Shown here one piece after another: positions 63,349 to 64,000 of a stretch of 64,000 nt of DNA. The stretch lies in the NCBI GenBank assembly GCA_964019425.1, contig OZ025840.1, forward strand, positions 124,001 through 188,000, written 5' to 3'. Origin of the DNA: Flectonema sp. DT1601. Its lineage: Eukaryota > Euglenozoa > Diplonemea > Diplonemida > Diplonemidae. The notes under the pieces were generated by a model. It did no database searches, was not told where the DNA came from, and saw only the letters and a list, made by a program, of their open reading frames with translations. The translations under genes were made by a program, and so were the position numbers. Numbering within the stretch: the first letter of the stretch is position 1; every line of letters starts with the position of its first letter.

Positions 63349-64000
63349 CTAACGATGACGACTGCTGCTGTATTGACCACCAGAGCTCCTGCTCCTGTCG
63401 CGATCGTCAATGGATGAACGTGACGATGAATTATTACTTTTCGGTTCTCCTCCTCGTGAATGCCGATGTGATTTTTGATAGTTATTTCCCCGTCTTGGTC
63501 TGTTGTCACCGTCACCATTCAGATGAGATAAAGTACTGTAAGGGTTTCTACTGTAGGTGCTATCGTCATCGGGTTGCCTTGGCGGCGGTTGAGATCTTTT
63601 TGGATTCCCTTCTCTCTTCTCTGTATAACGCTCTGTATGACTCGATTGAGACTTTGTAGTAGTTTTCTTTTGCACAACTCGTTTCCGTTCCGGCTTTCGG
63701 GGAGACTCAACACTGCTATTAGTCATTTGATCATCGCTGTCTTCGAGCCTCCTTCGTACTGTGCCTTCCTGAAGAGGGAGAGCTTTCTTTTTTATACTGA
63801 CAGGTCTCTTTTGCTCAATCAGCTTTGTTGTACCTGTTTTCCGTACTACGGGTTTGAAGTTTAGGACAGGAGGAGGTCTGCGTATCACGTGTTCTTTATT
63901 GACATGTTCCGCTTTAGGAGGATCGTTTTTATCGGGACATGCGGGTCGTTTTGAAGGTTTCTTTTTTACAACAGGATTTACTTTATCCTTAGAACAGAAT
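63349..64000 (-). CDS. Basic, Arg/Ser-rich disordered protein, incomplete at the right edge
   Basis: The minus-strand frame is open from position 64000 to the stop at 63349, more than 215 codons; the true start lies outside the window, and an apparent start at 63888 is a GTG inside the open frame. Composition is dominated by Lys, Arg, Pro, Ser and Asp (KPERKRVVQKKTTTKSQSSH, NGDGDNRPRRGNNYQKSHRH). The C-terminal tail (RSSIDDRDRSRSSGG) recalls the Arg/Ser tails of RNA-processing proteins. No folded domain is visible in this part. A nuclear RNA-related role is a weak inference. Confidence 0.7.
   Translation of the reverse strand, partial: FCSKDKVNPVVKKKPSKRPACPDKNDPPKAEHVNKEHVIRRPPPVLNFKPVVRKTGTTKLIEQKRPVSIKKKALPLQEGTVRRRLEDSDDQMTNSSVESPRKPERKRVVQKKTTTKSQSSHTERYTEKREGNPKRSQPPPRQPDDDSTYSRNPYSTLSHLNGDGDNRPRRGNNYQKSHRHSRGGEPKSNNSSSRSSIDDRDRSRSSGGQYSSSRHR

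Noticed and set aside
1-64000. CRISPR arrays, bacterial operons, rRNA genes and complete tRNA genes
   Set aside because: No regularly spaced repeats, rRNA sequence or foldable complete tRNA were seen; gene structure is eukaryotic.

Overview
The window reads as nuclear DNA of a unicellular flagellated eukaryote. It has long open frames, short GT-AG introns, standard stop codons, intergenic gaps full of A and T homopolymers, and clear eukaryotic proteins: kinesin, ubiquitin E1, seipin, a Sec12-type propeller and a DPY30/RIIa docking helix. All 22 genes that can be supported lie on the minus strand. That is strongly non-random and recalls the directional clusters of Euglenozoa, but the introns and the lack of a recognisable spliced leader leave the lineage open.

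Layout by plus coordinates (transcription runs right to left). 1-8358: an incomplete large protein of unknown function, a small unknown protein, and a coiled-coil protein with IQ-like motifs. 8570-20000: a kinesin, a TPR protein, a double AAA+ ATPase with altered Walker B motifs, a spliced WD-repeat protein starting MGCGSS, a spliced coiled-coil protein and an unknown basic protein. 20830-26096: seipin, a DPY30-like/nicotinamidase-like fusion lacking the catalytic cysteine, and a spliced coiled-coil protein. 26482-40014: a three-exon gene for a secreted, probably GPI-anchored protein of about 4,462 residues. 41289-51804: ubiquitin E1, a Sec12-like propeller fused to membrane segments and a PDZ domain, and a coiled-coil gene whose second intron has swallowed a 771-bp inverted-repeat transposon. 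52584-64000: an ApaG-domain protein, three related membrane proteins with degenerate class III cyclase domains, a small protein with an unresolved 3' end, a reverse-transcriptase relic, and the end of a basic Arg/Ser-rich protein.

No single pathway joins the genes. Several are plausible cilium, cytoskeleton or membrane components (kinesin, DPY30-like docking helix, TPR, IQ and coiled-coil proteins, acylated WD protein). Others are housekeeping (E1, seipin, Sec12-like). The most unusual content is a set of apparent pseudoenzymes (nicotinamidase-like, cyclase-like x3, AAA+), the Sec12-PDZ fusion, the giant surface protein, mosaic conversion among the cyclase-like copies, and a short structured repeat found in two intergenic gaps.

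Spliced models were inferred by eye from reading-frame continuity. Ten introns were placed: eight of 65-85 bp, and two expanded ones of 583 and 851 bp. Eight of the ten donors are exactly GTATGA or GTATGT, and another is GTTTGT.
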